Position numbers and translations under genes: made by a program. The notes beneath the pieces are model-generated. The model made no database searches, had not been told where the DNA came from, and saw nothing but the letters and a program-made list of their open reading frames with translations. From an uncultured Muribaculaceae bacterium (GTDB lineage: Bacteria > Bacteroidota > Bacteroidia > Bacteroidales > Muribaculaceae), in the NCBI GenBank assembly GCA_910584525.1, contig CAJUAT010000011.1, positions 1 to 58,301 of the forward strand: 58,301 bases of DNA, written 5' to 3'. This document shows positions 6,329 to 13,818 of this stretch, piece by piece (position 1 is the first letter of the stretch; each line of letters starts with the position of its first letter).

Positions 6329-7444
6329 ATGGCAACATCGATACTACTCAACTTCGGCGACCTCGCTTTTTCCTCCGCCGTCGAGCGCATAACCGTCAAT
6401 ACCTCCGCCGCCTCCGTGGATATATCGCTCTTTATCCTCTCCGGCACCGACGAAAACCCTGTTTTCTCCGAAACCTACTACCCATACGGCGGCATCGTTA
6501 CCCTCCACGATTTCGCTTCCCTCATCGAAACCGAAATGTCGCTCCGTGAGCAGCCACTCGCTACATTCCGGCTAACGGCACGAGCCGCCGACGCCACTTC
6601 CGCCTCCCGTACTTTCTCTATCCTCTACTGCGACCGACACACCGACCTGCAGCCCGGAGCCATCATATCGCGGCAGTTCCTCACCTCGCGCCGCATCATC
6701 ACCGCCACGCCCAATATTCCCGTGCCGCTATTTTACGTCGTGCCGCCTCTCAAATATGAAGACCAGGAACTGATTGCATACCACATCATCACTCGCCGAT
6801 GCGACACCGGCCTTATCCGCGTCATATTCTCTCCCGACGGATATACCGGCTACGGCGACAAATACCGCCTCGCCATGCTCACCGTAAGCCGTGCCGCACT
6901 CTACGAGAAGACCGCCAAATACTACAACGCCACGCCTTATGAAATCCTCGGCGTAACCGTCGACATAGGCCGACGCTCCATTACCGTCTACTTCTCCGAC
7001 ACCACCCCCGACCTCCGGCTCTGGTTCACCAATATGTTCAACTGCCTCGAACTGGCCGAACTAACCGGTGACACCACCGCCAAAACCAAAGTGAAACGCT
7101 CCGAGGCCGTCTGCGCCGACACTCTCCGCCTCTACGACCAATCCGTTGAGCAGTCCTTCGACTTTCAGGCCGACAACCTTTCTTTCGACACCGCCCGATG
7201 GCTTACGCAGCTTTTCGCCTCGCGCGACGTGCGCATTGTCGACCGCCCGTATAACGACGATGATTTCTTTAACGAAACCTTCCCCCCGGTGCTTATCACC
7301 GACAGTACCAGTGAGGTTCAGGACGGCGACGATGAACTTAACAAAGTCAAGTTCACCTACCGCCGTACCTCCGTGCGACCCGACAGCAGCTTCCGATACT
7401 CCGACCGAATACATAACGACACCTACAAAAATCCTTTCAACTGA
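6329..7444 (+). CDS. Phage protein of unknown function, structural candidate (371 aa)
   Basis: I do not recognise a family. The sequence is rich in predicted beta strands over residues 1-220, with mixed content towards an acidic C-terminal part (STSEVQDGDDELNKVKF). There is no signal peptide or membrane helix. It lies between the terminase and portal genes and overlaps the next gene by one base (TGATG), so it is translated with the head genes. A virion role (fibre, baseplate or head decoration) is inferred from position only. It opens with the near-leaderless promoter at 6317. Confidence 0.6.
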   Translation: MATSILLNFGDLAFSSAVERITVNTSAASVDISLFILSGTDENPVFSETYYPYGGIVTLHDFASLIETEMSLREQPLATFRLTARAADATSASRTFSILYCDRHTDLQPGAIISRQFLTSRRIITATPNIPVPLFYVVPPLKYEDQELIAYHIITRRCDTGLIRVIFSPDGYTGYGDKYRLAMLTVSRAALYEKTAKYYNATPYEILGVTVDIGRRSITVYFSDTTPDLRLWFTNMFNCLELAELTGDTTAKTKVKRSEAVCADTLRLYDQSVEQSFDFQADNLSFDTARWLTQLFASRDVRIVDRPYNDDDFFNETFPPVLITDSTSEVQDGDDELNKVKFTYRRTSVRPDSSFRYSDRIHNDTYKNPFN

Positions 7445-7686
7445 TGGCACACGCAATCCATTACACAACGGCACTCACTATGCTCCACAGCGGCGACCCC
7501 GTAGATATTTCCTTTTGGAAACGAAACGGCGAAATCGTGCATCTGCACAACTGCATTGCACTCCCCAATAAAGCCGCCGCAAGATACTCCGGCACCCAAA
7601 ACTTCAAGCTCCTGGCCTCCGGCCAGATCCGAAAAATCCGACACGTCTGTATTTTTCGCATTAACGGCCTCGAAGTTTTCCTCTGA
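7444..7686 (+). CDS. Small phage protein of unknown function (80 aa)
   Basis: It overlaps the 371-aa gene by one base and lies 29 nt before the portal gene. The protein predicts several short strands (MLHSGDPVDISFWKRNGEI, then HVCIFRINGLEVFL). No membrane segment or signal is present. Tight coupling on both sides argues it is a real gene of the head operon. Function is not recognised. Confidence 0.6.
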   Translation: MAHAIHYTTALTMLHSGDPVDISFWKRNGEIVHLHNCIALPNKAAARYSGTQNFKLLASGQIRKIRHVCIFRINGLEVFL

Positions 7687-7715
7687 TTCTTCCCTCTGAT
7701 TTTTTTCGATAGATT

Positions 7716-9026
7716 ATGCAAGATACATTACTTTTCAACTCCGTAGAAACAATCTTTGAAGGACGCGCTGCCGTTGTTTTCACCGACCCCAAGCCCGTGT
7801 TCAAGGAGGACGGAGAGATTACGCCGACAACCCTCTCCGACACCCACGCATATATGCCCTGGGGTGCCAACAATCAAATGCCCTTCGACATTATCGACCT
7901 GATAGAATCGGACGAAACCCTCGCAACCTGTCAGATGTTCAATGCCGAGGTCTGCTACGGCTCCGGCCTCGTCTACGACACCGCCCAAGCCTCCGCGCCT
8001 GTCGCCGATGCCGTCGAGGATTTCACCCTCGACAACGACCTCCCTTCATATTTCCTCGGCGTGTGCCAGGACTTGAAGCACTTTGCCTTCGCCGTGTCGG
8101 TCATCATTCTCAACTCCGAGGCGACAAAGATTGTGCGCATTATCCGCAAGGAAGCCTGTTACTGCCGCTTCGCTCCGGCGGACACCAACGGGCGAATACC
8201 TCGCCTTTATTTCGCCAACTGGCGCAAGTTCGCCACCATCGACGACTGCGAGATTATCGAAATGCTCGATGCCGCCTCGCCTTTCGCCGACCTCCGCGAC
8301 CGACTGAAACGCGGCGACACCTGCCGCAAATTCGCCATCGTCTGCCGCGTACCAACCCCCGACAGCACATATTACCCCATACCTTACTATGGCGCGCTGT
8401 TCCGGGGGAAGTGGTACAACATCAAGCGGCTTATCGGCCTCGCAAAAGAAGCGAAGCTCCGCAACTCCGCGCCGCTCAAATACCACATCGAAGTGTCGCA
8501 GAAATACTGGGATTCAATTTTCAAATCCGAGGGCATAACCGACCGCGCAAAGCAACAGGCGCGCATCATCGAGGAAAAACAGCGTATCCTCGACTTCCTC
8601 ACCGGCGCCGAAAACTCCGGCAAGGTGTGGTTCTCCACCTTCTACGTCAACCCCAACGGCGACGAGCAGCACGACGTCGTAATCAACAAGATCGATTCCG
8701 ACAAGGAGGGCGGCGACTGGGAGAGCGACATACAGGAGGCAGTCAATATGATATGCTTCACCCTGCGCGTTCACTCCAACCTCGTAGGCTCCGTGCCCGG
8801 CAAGGCGCAGACAAACAACTCCGGCTCCGACAAACGGGAGCTTTACACAATCGCCCAGGCCCTTCAGAAACCGTACCACGACCTACTTTTCGCCGTTCAC
8901 CGCATCATAATCCGCTTCAACGGCTGGAAAGGCGTGAAGCCCCTTATCCCATTTATCCAATTAACCACGCTCGACGAAAACCGCGACGCCAAAACCGTTA
9001 CTACCGATGGCAAGACTGATAAATAA
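7716..9026 (+). CDS. Portal-like protein
   Basis: This 436-aa protein has the portal layout: an N-terminal wing, a long helix with charged residues (DRAKQQARIIEEKQRILDFL, residues about 275-294) and a C-terminal segment SGSDKRELYTIAQALQKPYH similar to portal proteins of Bacteroides temperate phages. Portals form the dodecameric ring through which terminase pumps DNA. The neighbours fit: terminase upstream and a DUF6712-like gene overlapping by 20 bases downstream. The assignment rests on recalled similarity and context, not an alignment. Confidence 0.7.
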   Translation: MQDTLLFNSVETIFEGRAAVVFTDPKPVFKEDGEITPTTLSDTHAYMPWGANNQMPFDIIDLIESDETLATCQMFNAEVCYGSGLVYDTAQASAPVADAVEDFTLDNDLPSYFLGVCQDLKHFAFAVSVIILNSEATKIVRIIRKEACYCRFAPADTNGRIPRLYFANWRKFATIDDCEIIEMLDAASPFADLRDRLKRGDTCRKFAIVCRVPTPDSTYYPIPYYGALFRGKWYNIKRLIGLAKEAKLRNSAPLKYHIEVSQKYWDSIFKSEGITDRAKQQARIIEEKQRILDFLTGAENSGKVWFSTFYVNPNGDEQHDVVINKIDSDKEGGDWESDIQEAVNMICFTLRVHSNLVGSVPGKAQTNNSGSDKRELYTIAQALQKPYHDLLFAVHRIIIRFNGWKGVKPLIPFIQLTTLDENRDAKTVTTDGKTDK

Positions 9027-9864
9027 CGACACCGACCTGCGCCGCTTCGTGCCGCAGCAAGTATGCGCCGTTAAGGGCGAACAGACACTATACGACAAAA
9101 TCGCCCATTGGCTCGACACCGCCGAGCAATGGCTTTTCGACACTTTCTGCCCCGAAGCCGTCATTGACGCGACACTCGCCGCCAATCATCACGCCCCATT
9201 ACTCACTGCGCTTGCCGCCGTCGCCGCGCACCGCGCACTCGCCGACGCCATACCGTCGCTCGACCTCGTGCAGACCGTCAACGGCTTTGCCGTGGTGAGT
9301 AACCAAAACCTCGCCCCGGCATCGCGCGACAGGGTAGACCGCCTTATCGCCGCCCATCGCTCCCAGTGCGACACGGCCATCAACGCCCTCATACCCCTGC
9401 TTGCCGCCACTCCCGAATGGCGCGACACGCCCCCGTGCGACTTCTTCCGCGCCACGCTCTTTCTGCCGAAGCACATCATATCGCTTTCTCCGGCTCGCGC
9501 TCCACATTCTACACTGTGGGATAAATACATCGAACTGCGCCCCAAGATTATAAATGCCGAGGCGACACTTGCCGCCCGTTACATATCCCACGAACTCATG
9601 CAGCGGCTCCGTGATGAAACCCTCGGACTATCAACCCTCTCTCAACTCTCGACTATAAACTCTAAACTGTGCGAAGCCCTCCGCGGCCACGCCGCCGACA
9701 TCGTTTGCGACCGACCGCCGCGCGATGAAAACCTCCGCGATATTGTTGAGTATATCCGCAAACGCCCCGACACCTTCCCCGAATGGCACCGCTCCGACAC
9801 CGCCCGGCTGTTCTCGCCCCCGGTGTTCCGCAACGCCAAAGAAGCAAAGGGATATTGGTTCTGA
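9007..9864 (+). CDS. DUF6712-like phage head/neck protein
   Basis: This 285-aa protein begins inside the end of the portal gene (20-base overlap). The N-terminus (LINNDTDLRRFVPQ) and the helical body resemble DUF6712, a family found next to portal or capsid genes in Bacteroidales prophages. The mainly helical prediction would fit a connector or adaptor. Microrepeats at 9631-9670 are translated as STLSQLSTINSKL, so a dispersed repeat is tolerated in the coding frame. No enzyme motif is seen. Confidence 0.6.
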   Translation: MARLINNDTDLRRFVPQQVCAVKGEQTLYDKIAHWLDTAEQWLFDTFCPEAVIDATLAANHHAPLLTALAAVAAHRALADAIPSLDLVQTVNGFAVVSNQNLAPASRDRVDRLIAAHRSQCDTAINALIPLLAATPEWRDTPPCDFFRATLFLPKHIISLSPARAPHSTLWDKYIELRPKIINAEATLAARYISHELMQRLRDETLGLSTLSQLSTINSKLCEALRGHAADIVCDRPPRDENLRDIVEYIRKRPDTFPEWHRSDTARLFSPPVFRNAKEAKGYWF

Positions 9865-9959
9865 TCATACCGCCGCCGGTGATGCCGCGAGCCTGGCCGA
9901 CACCGTTTGCCCGACACTATGCAATGCGGCATTACGGCACGGGGCACTGATTTTCCTGT

Positions 9960-10130
9960 GCAAAGTTAGCAAGCCGCGGTTTATGCAAGGGCAGGTGTGC
10001 GCTCCGCGTTCCCCCGATTTCATACTGAAATACGGTAATCACCCTTGCACCGCCAACCGCTTGACGCTTGCACCCGAATGCACATAAAATCCAACGTGCC
10101 CCGGCACATAAACCCTTAAAACATTGCATT
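9960..10130 (+). promoter_or_regulatory. Structured leader (iv) of small-ORF cassette 4
   Basis: The leader begins with GCAAAGTTA (9960-9968). It has an 8-bp inverted repeat TGCAAGGG/CCCTTGCA (9984-9991/10042-10049), the counterpart of GTCAAGGG/CCCTTGAC in leader (i) with compensating changes at the helix end. A shortened AAATTT block (ATTTCATACTGAAAT, 10017-10031) lies between. The hairpin GTGCC-cc-GGCAC (10096-10107) ends 23 nt before the ATG. Confidence 0.5.
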
Positions 10131-10370
10131 ATGATTACATCGGACAAACGCATCGCACAGGACAGCTTCGCCAACCTCACCGACTATTCGGCAGTATGCC
10201 CCGAAGGGCTTAAACGCTTCTTCGTCTACGTTCACTTCACCGACTTCTCGACCTGCCTGTTGTCTAACATCTTCGCCGCCACACGCACCGCCGCGCTGCA
10301 AATCGCACTCGACCGCTTCGCCGACTGCTCCGAATATCTCGCAAGCATCAACCTCCACGGCGACGACTGA
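10131..10370 (+). CDS. Small phage protein of unknown function (cassette 4, 79 aa)
   Basis: ATG 10131 follows the leader hairpin. The core (GLKRFFVYVHFTDFSTCLLS) predicts two strands, followed by a helix rich in Ala/Thr (IFAATRTAALQIALDRFADC), repeating the layout of the other cassette proteins. It is soluble, mildly acidic and has three cysteines. A strong terminator follows. No family is recognised. Confidence 0.6.
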   Translation: MITSDKRIAQDSFANLTDYSAVCPEGLKRFFVYVHFTDFSTCLLSNIFAATRTAALQIALDRFADCSEYLASINLHGDD

Positions 10371-10391
10371 ACACGACAGCCGCCGCCTCCG

Positions 10392-10420
10392 GCCTCACCG
10401 AGCAATCGGTGGGGCTTTTC
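10392..10420 (+). terminator. Terminator after cassette 4
   Basis: A 10-bp stem GCCTCACCGA/TCGGTGGGGC (10392-10401/10406-10415, one wobble) with a GCAA tetraloop is followed by TTTTC. Confidence 0.85.
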
Positions 10421-10443
10421 TTGCTTATCTGCCCGATTTTAAG

Positions 10444-10451
10444 TAATTTTG
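10444..10451 (+). promoter_or_regulatory. Promoter -7 element TAATTTTG for the membrane moron
   Basis: TAATTTTG followed by C lies 26 nt before ATG 10478 and just after the cassette 4 terminator, giving the AT-rich membrane gene its own transcription start. Confidence 0.65.
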
Positions 10452-10477
10452 CCATCATCAAATCCTCAACAGCCACA

Positions 10478-10819
10478 ATGAACTTCCTACACTATTTATA
10501 TATTAAAGCCGATAACTGCGATACAAAAATGGCAGGGTGGCCTCGTGTTGGAATCTCATTTCCTTTATTCCTGGCAATTATCCCTTATTTATTTCACTAC
10601 ACCATAAAATCAGGAATTGCAGGGTGGTGGAATTGGGTTGCCGGAGGTGCGACATTTCTTATAATATATCTTTTCGTTTTGTGGTTATTCCCTCCAAAAC
10701 TCGTAAAGAAGAACTATAATAAATGGCTGAAAGAATATAATGATAAAACTTCATTGTGGTTTTATCTGTATTTTCTTGTGTTCCCATTCGTATTCATTGC
10801 AATTAGTCCTTGCTATTAG
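10478..10819 (+). CDS. AT-rich multi-pass membrane protein (moron, 113 aa)
   Basis: ATG 10478 is preferred over upstream in-frame starts because it lies just after the -7 element. Three hydrophobic segments are visible (about residues 25-40, 50-70 and 92-110), separated by charged loops (PPKLVKKNYNKWLKEYNDK). Base composition is much more AT-rich than the surrounding phage genes, and the gene is bounded by a terminator and a private promoter. This pattern is typical of morons expressed in the lysogen. Superinfection exclusion is a reasonable guess, with no family evidence. Confidence 0.6.
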   Translation: MNFLHYLYIKADNCDTKMAGWPRVGISFPLFLAIIPYLFHYTIKSGIAGWWNWVAGGATFLIIYLFVLWLFPPKLVKKNYNKWLKEYNDKTSLWFYLYFLVFPFVFIAISPCY

Positions 10820-10886
10820 AGTTTACCTCTGGACTAATTAAATCTCCGTCTTTTCGTCATAATGGGCGACACCATACTTTCGCGGT

Positions 10887-11648
10887 ATGGAATCGCCCGT
10901 TTTACATATTGACCTCGCCGTGCCGCTGGGCTGGCACGAGCTTTCCGACGCGCAACTCCGTTACGCTTTCGAGCTGATAGCCCGTAATTATACCTCCGAC
11001 GAGATTAAGACACTGTGCCTGTGCCGGTGGGCGGGTCTGTCGGTCAGACACCGACACAACGCCGACTATATCTGCCGCCTCCGCAAACGGACTTTCCGGC
11101 TAACCGCCCTCCAAATCGCCGAGTGCCTACCGGCTCTTGACTGGCTCGACACCATACCGCCGCAGCCGGCCTGTATCTCGCGCATCGGGCGTTACCGCCC
11201 GTTTGCCCCCGACTTCTCCGAAGTGGCCTTTGAGAAATTCATCATCTGCGACAACCTCTATCAAGGTTATCTCGCAACCCGGCGTGATGATCTGCTCGAC
11301 CAACTCGCAAGCATACTCTATAACCATAACCTCTCACCCCATAACCTTTCACCTGCTCACAGAGTGAGCATATTCTATTGGTTTGCCTCCGTCAAAGACC
11401 TTTTCGCACGGCTCTATCCCAACTTCTTTCAGACAGCCTCGCAGCCCGACAACCTGCTTGGAGGCAGCCGTCTGCCCTCCGGCGCACAAATCCAACAGGC
11501 CGTAAACGCCATGATTCGCGCCCTCACCAAAGGAGATATTACCAAAGAGCGCGAAATTCTCGCCCTCGACACCCACCGCGCCCTTACCGAACTGGACGCG
11601 CAAGCAAAAGAATACAAAGAGTTTAACGCCAAATTCCCGAAGAAATGA
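10887..11648 (+). CDS. Phage protein of unknown function (253 aa)
   Basis: The family is not recognised. The sequence is largely helical, with a Cys/Arg-rich patch (CLCRWAGLSVRHRHNADY) and a C-terminal Lys/Glu helix (ALTELDAQAKEYKEFNAKF). The start is ATG 10887, four bases after TACTTTCG, a one-mismatch -7 element. It overlaps the next gene by four bases (ATGA). It begins a run of three overlapping genes before the tail region, so a neck or tail-assembly role is inferred. Microrepeats at 11318-11355 encode NHNLSPHNLS in frame. Confidence 0.6.
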   Translation: MESPVLHIDLAVPLGWHELSDAQLRYAFELIARNYTSDEIKTLCLCRWAGLSVRHRHNADYICRLRKRTFRLTALQIAECLPALDWLDTIPPQPACISRIGRYRPFAPDFSEVAFEKFIICDNLYQGYLATRRDDLLDQLASILYNHNLSPHNLSPAHRVSIFYWFASVKDLFARLYPNFFQTASQPDNLLGGSRLPSGAQIQQAVNAMIRALTKGDITKEREILALDTHRALTELDAQAKEYKEFNAKFPKK

Positions 11649-12163
11649 ACCCCTCGACACCCGACCCTGAACTCTCGACCTTCTCATGGAACGCTGCCGC
11701 CTTCTTCGGGCGATTGACCGACCGCAACCGCCTCGCTCGGCGCGAAAACTTCGTTTTCTGCCGTGTCAGCGGACTGGAGGGCTTCGAGGAAGCCTTGCAT
11801 AATCTCCAATCCGCACCGGCCATCGTTGCCGTCAGCGACACCTCCGAGGGCTATATGGATATGAACAACACCCCACGGACACGCCGCATAAAGACCGTAT
11901 TCCTCGCCATGCGCCACGCCCTCGACGATATGGAAGCTCGGCAGGGGTGCTTCGACACCCTCCGCGAGCTTTTCCGGCAATTCATGTCGGTACTGCTACA
12001 AGAGAAAACCCGCCTCGAACAGAACCGCATCTACCTTGACCCGCAAATCAACTTCACCGAGATAGAGCGATACTTCTTCTCCGGCGCGGCCTGCGCCTAC
12101 TTCCACATCGCCATCGACACCTTCACCGATTTACGATACAACCCCGACCTATGGCTGCCTTGA
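11645..12163 (+). CDS. Phage protein of unknown function (172 aa)
   Basis: It is translationally coupled to both neighbours (4-base overlap upstream, 13-base overlap downstream). The N-terminus starts with a microrepeat-derived stretch (PSTPDPELSTFSW). The rest is mixed alpha/beta, with a helical middle (DDMEARQGCFDTLRELFRQF) and a C-terminal aromatic helix. No known domain is recognised. The position just before a gp10-like gene suggests a head-tail joining or tail-completion function. Confidence 0.55.
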   Translation: MNPSTPDPELSTFSWNAAAFFGRLTDRNRLARRENFVFCRVSGLEGFEEALHNLQSAPAIVAVSDTSEGYMDMNNTPRTRRIKTVFLAMRHALDDMEARQGCFDTLRELFRQFMSVLLQEKTRLEQNRIYLDPQINFTEIERYFFSGAACAYFHIAIDTFTDLRYNPDLWLP

Positions 12164-12576
12164 CCCCCGAAGAAGAACGCCGCCGCTACGTTACCGCCTT
12201 CAATTCCACGATGATAAAGATATGGCGCGAGCGCATCGCCCTGCTGAAAGTAATCGACACCGGCGCGTTGTACCGCTCCACGATGGCCATTGGCATGACC
12301 GCCGATGGCAAAGTAACTTCCGTAACCCTCTCGCAACGCTTCAACACCTACGGCATATTCCAGGACTACGGCACAGGCTGCGAAGTTCCGCGAGGCAACC
12401 CCGGCGATATTGGCAGAGATAAAATCCGCCAACGCCGCAAATGGTTCTCCACCAAATACTATGCCTCCGTGATGAATCTGAAAGAGTTCTTTGCCGACAA
12501 TCTCGGCCGCGACTTCTGCGGCATCGTCGCCAACGCCCTCAACGACCGCTCATTCCGAGCCTCGCTAATCCGCTGA
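12151..12576 (+). CDS. gp10-like neck/tail-completion protein candidate
   Basis: This 141-aa protein has features of HK97 gp10-like and related minor tail proteins: an N-terminal helix, then TGALYRSTMA, a glycine-rich YGIFQDYGTG segment, and a C-terminal helical part. It overlaps the preceding gene by 13 bases. The last 14 residues (NALNDRSFRASLIR) are almost duplicated about 540 bases downstream at 13080-13118, beyond the inserted membrane gene. The assignment rests on motif resemblance and position. Confidence 0.55.
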   Translation: MAALTPEEERRRYVTAFNSTMIKIWRERIALLKVIDTGALYRSTMAIGMTADGKVTSVTLSQRFNTYGIFQDYGTGCEVPRGNPGDIGRDKIRQRRKWFSTKYYASVMNLKEFFADNLGRDFCGIVANALNDRSFRASLIR

Positions 12577-12585
12577 ACATCTGTC

Positions 12586-13035
12586 TTAATTATTTTTGTG
12601 GAGCTGATTATATTTACTAATAAGGCCATTTTGAATAAGAAATCCCATTCCAAATGTTAGCAATAAATCAAACACTATAATAGTTATATTTTCCGCATTA
12701 CCATTTAGCAAATAAACTGATATACTGTATGGTATAAAGTTAATGGGGTTTTCCACCCGATATAATAAATATAACAATATCGGGAATAATGCGATATTTA
12801 TTGCTGCTATTATTTTTTCTGAAATGGAATAATTTTTAGTGCTTTTATAGAAATACAACAGTAACAGCAGCATAAATATTACACGCCCACTTATATAAGG
12901 AATATGCAAAAACTCCGAGATACTGTCAACGCCGGACTCCGGCACATTTGGTATGCAAAGGAACAAAATTACGTAAACCAAGAGCATTATTTTAGGAATA
13001 TATTTGATGTAATTTTTGGAGTAATTCATATTCAT
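12586..13035 (-). CDS. AT-rich four-helix membrane protein (moron, 149 aa)
   Basis: This leftward gene within a rightward operon is strongly AT-rich. Four hydrophobic helices are predicted (about residues 14-29, 52-63, 76-95 and 117-135). No family is recognised. The start is 13035 or the in-frame ATG at 13029. It is flanked by imperfect direct repeats (12528-12578 and 13068-13118) made from the end of the gp10-like gene, so it was inserted as a cassette. A role in membrane-level exclusion of other phages is possible but not shown. Confidence 0.6.
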   Translation of the reverse strand: MNMNYSKNYIKYIPKIMLLVYVILFLCIPNVPESGVDSISEFLHIPYISGRVIFMLLLLLYFYKSTKNYSISEKIIAAINIALFPILLYLLYRVENPINFIPYSISVYLLNGNAENITIIVFDLLLTFGMGFLIQNGLISKYNQLHKNN

Positions 13036-13055
13036 AATATTGGAGGTAGCTTTTT

Positions 13056-13118
13056 ATGTTCCGATTCCACGCCGACACCATCAACGACCGCTCATTTCGC
13101 GCCTCGCTCATGGAATAA
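13056..13118 (+). pseudogene. 20-codon remnant of a gp10-like gene 3' end
   Basis: The frame MFRFHADTINDRSFRASLME ends at TAA 13118 and repeats the end of the gp10-like gene (LNDRSFRASLIR). A GGAGG 8-10 bases upstream of its ATG could allow translation, but the likeliest origin is a leftover recombination junction. Confidence 0.55.
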
Positions 13119-13155
13119 AGCAGTCTTATACGCTGCCTCTTTATTTTTCAGCGAC

Positions 13156-13713
13156 TTAATCCATTTCATCAATCAATTCCCATTCATCTTTATCTTCGTT
13201 ATATGAATACTCGAATACAGCATCATATTCGGATGAACTGATTTCCCACCATTGACGTTTTCCTTTCTTTTGTGCCACGGCAGTTTGGTTGAAAAAACGT
13301 ATCTCTATATGATTCTCAAAAAGGTCTATGTCGATTTTGGTATATCCTATGCTATGATTTTTATTTTTGCGCACCTGCTTATATAATTCATTGCCGTAAC
13401 TAACATCATAAACATATTTTGTGTTGCTCGGCAGATTATATATTACCTCACTTGGCAGTCCTATGGAGCTAATCAAAAAATTCGTAGTATCACGCATACA
13501 AACACCATTTCTAACTTGGCGTTTACATTTTTCTTGCCATAAATTGATACTATGTAGAATAATTTTTGCCAAATTATTTGTTATTGGCTCTGCCCCCGAT
13601 TTAGTATAAACTGTATTGTATTTTAGCTCACTATTCTGTTGCGCCCTCATAAAGAGCGGCAGCATTAAACATACTGCCAGGATTCCAAGTAGATATTTTC
13701 GACTGCGTACCAT
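13156..13713 (-). CDS. Sec-exported protein of unknown function (moron, 185 aa)
   Basis: The start at 13713 is chosen over the longer frame because a signal peptide begins there (MVRSRKYLLGILAVCLMLPL, cleavage near RAQQ) and the -7 element TAACTTTG (13724-13717) lies three bases upstream. That would make the mRNA essentially leaderless. The mature protein is about 160 residues, mixed alpha/beta with an acidic C-terminus (YNEDKDEWELIDEMD). No family is recognised. It is AT-rich and divergent from the adhesin-like gene, with a shared operator-like region. Confidence 0.6.
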   Translation of the reverse strand: MVRSRKYLLGILAVCLMLPLFMRAQQNSELKYNTVYTKSGAEPITNNLAKIILHSINLWQEKCKRQVRNGVCMRDTTNFLISSIGLPSEVIYNLPSNTKYVYDVSYGNELYKQVRKNKNHSIGYTKIDIDLFENHIEIRFFNQTAVAQKKGKRQWWEISSSEYDAVFEYSYNEDKDEWELIDEMD

Positions 13714-13818
13714 ACGCAAAGTTACACATTTTCGGCGACATACGGCGCATATCGCCGAAATTTTGTGTCTTTTCTTCGGCGACACCGTCGCCGTAGTTTT
13801 GCGGTAAAGATTACCGCA
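13714..13818. promoter_or_regulatory. Divergent promoter region with four CGGCGA half-sites
   Basis: A minus-strand TAACTTTG (13724-13717) and a plus-strand TAGTTTTG (13794-13801) face outward. Between them lie CGGCGA/TCGCCG half-sites at 13733-13738, 13752-13757, 13777-13782 and 13788-13793, forming two inverted pairs; the first is a 9-bp repeat TTTCGGCGA/TCGCCGAAA. A further perfect 7-bp inverted repeat GCGGTAA-aga-TTACCGC (13801-13817) spans the start of the plus transcript. This looks like a repressor- or activator-controlled switch. Confidence 0.5.
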
